From positions 49,369,501 through 49,433,500 of the forward strand of contig NC_071669.1 in NCBI RefSeq assembly GCF_028554725.1: 64,000 nucleotides of DNA. Direction: 5' to 3'. This document shows, piece after piece, positions 63,701 to 64,000 of the stretch. A program made the translations under genes and the position numbers. The notes beneath the pieces were generated by a model that had not been told where the DNA came from, searched no databases, and saw only the letters and a list, made by a program, of their open reading frames with translations. Within the stretch, counting starts at the first letter, position 1. Each line of letters begins with the position of its first letter. This DNA is from Zeugodacus cucurbitae (lineage: Eukaryota; Arthropoda; Insecta; Diptera; Tephritidae).

Positions 63701-64000
63701 ACTCTAGTGCAACGAACCCGAAAACAGTGCTTACTATGTAGCTCCATACTAGAGACCAACTATTGAATCCGAATATGAAAAATGTCGAATAAATATTCTA
63801 CTGAAGTGGAAAAAATTTGCCTTTTATAAATGTTCTGTGTCGAGTGTAAACCACTATATTGACTAATCCTTTGAGAGTTCAATTTATTGGCAAGAATTCC
63901 TATTGATTTTTCTTGACTCAGCTGCCATGCAATTTGGATATGCACAAAAATATATTATTAAATCGGCAGCAGACTCATGTGCGAATATCATTATGTATGT

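Larger units (their letters stand above)
58402..64000. other. non-coding stretch
   Basis: No recognisable gene is present. The stretch contains TATG and TA microsatellites (listed), CAA/TTG runs near 61.3-61.9 kb and poly-A runs near 62.6, 63.35 and 63.64 kb. Open frames are all under 90 codons without domains. Confidence 0.65.

Overview
This window is eukaryotic, AT-rich, gene-poor DNA, most likely from a higher fly. The best guess is a tephritid fruit fly. The grounds are abundant CAA/TTG and TATG/CATA low-complexity tracts, insect-type DNA transposons, and two copies of a mariner-related element whose transposase has the DD41D spacing. That spacing was first described from the 'rosa' lineage of tephritid flies. 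I recognise no intact host protein-coding gene. Most open frames here have no recognisable domain and are of a length expected by chance.

Layout: 1-7600 is AT-rich non-coding DNA with a possible miR-9-like hairpin near 1.9 kb. A short GC-richer block at 7602-7745 has good splice signals on the minus strand and may be an exon. At 7.7-16.8 kb there is non-coding DNA with a long GA-rich tract at 13.6 kb. An internally deleted hAT element with a perfect 8-bp target duplication lies at 16849-17944. The first DD41D element is at 24934-25863. A 5'-truncated non-LTR retrotransposon stub lies at 28614-28872. Two short inverted-repeat (MITE-like) elements lie at 37594-37874 and 38663-38927, and a weaker one at 22.1-22.4 kb. 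Perfect or near-perfect tandem duplications lie at 19.4, 42.5 and 46.0 kb. A cluster of the motif TGTCCCGTGCGACAT spans 45.7-47.0 kb. A 47-codon basic ORF with good start context and poly(A) signals lies at 47764-47907 (minus). A deleted mariner with perfect 29-bp inverted repeats lies at 50183-50898. The second DD41D copy, almost identical to the first, is at 57468-58399.

The most interesting host-derived signal is three strong zero-length 'recursive' splice sites (acceptor AG directly followed by donor GT), all on the minus strand, at about 55.56, 44.54 and 29.01 kb, 11-16 kb apart. With the possible exon at 7.6-7.7 kb, they suggest that most of this window is one giant intron of a gene read on the minus strand. 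This is inference: no flanking exon of a known gene is visible.

The transposons share a theme. All four class II copies that carry recognisable transposase sequence have lost an internal part of it. Both DD41D copies keep the catalytic core and lose the DNA-binding region; the mariner and hAT copies keep the DNA-binding end and lose the catalytic core. The two DD41D copies share the same deletion, so the deleted form itself must have been copied, presumably using transposase supplied in trans. No rRNA, tRNA, CRISPR or prokaryotic feature was found.
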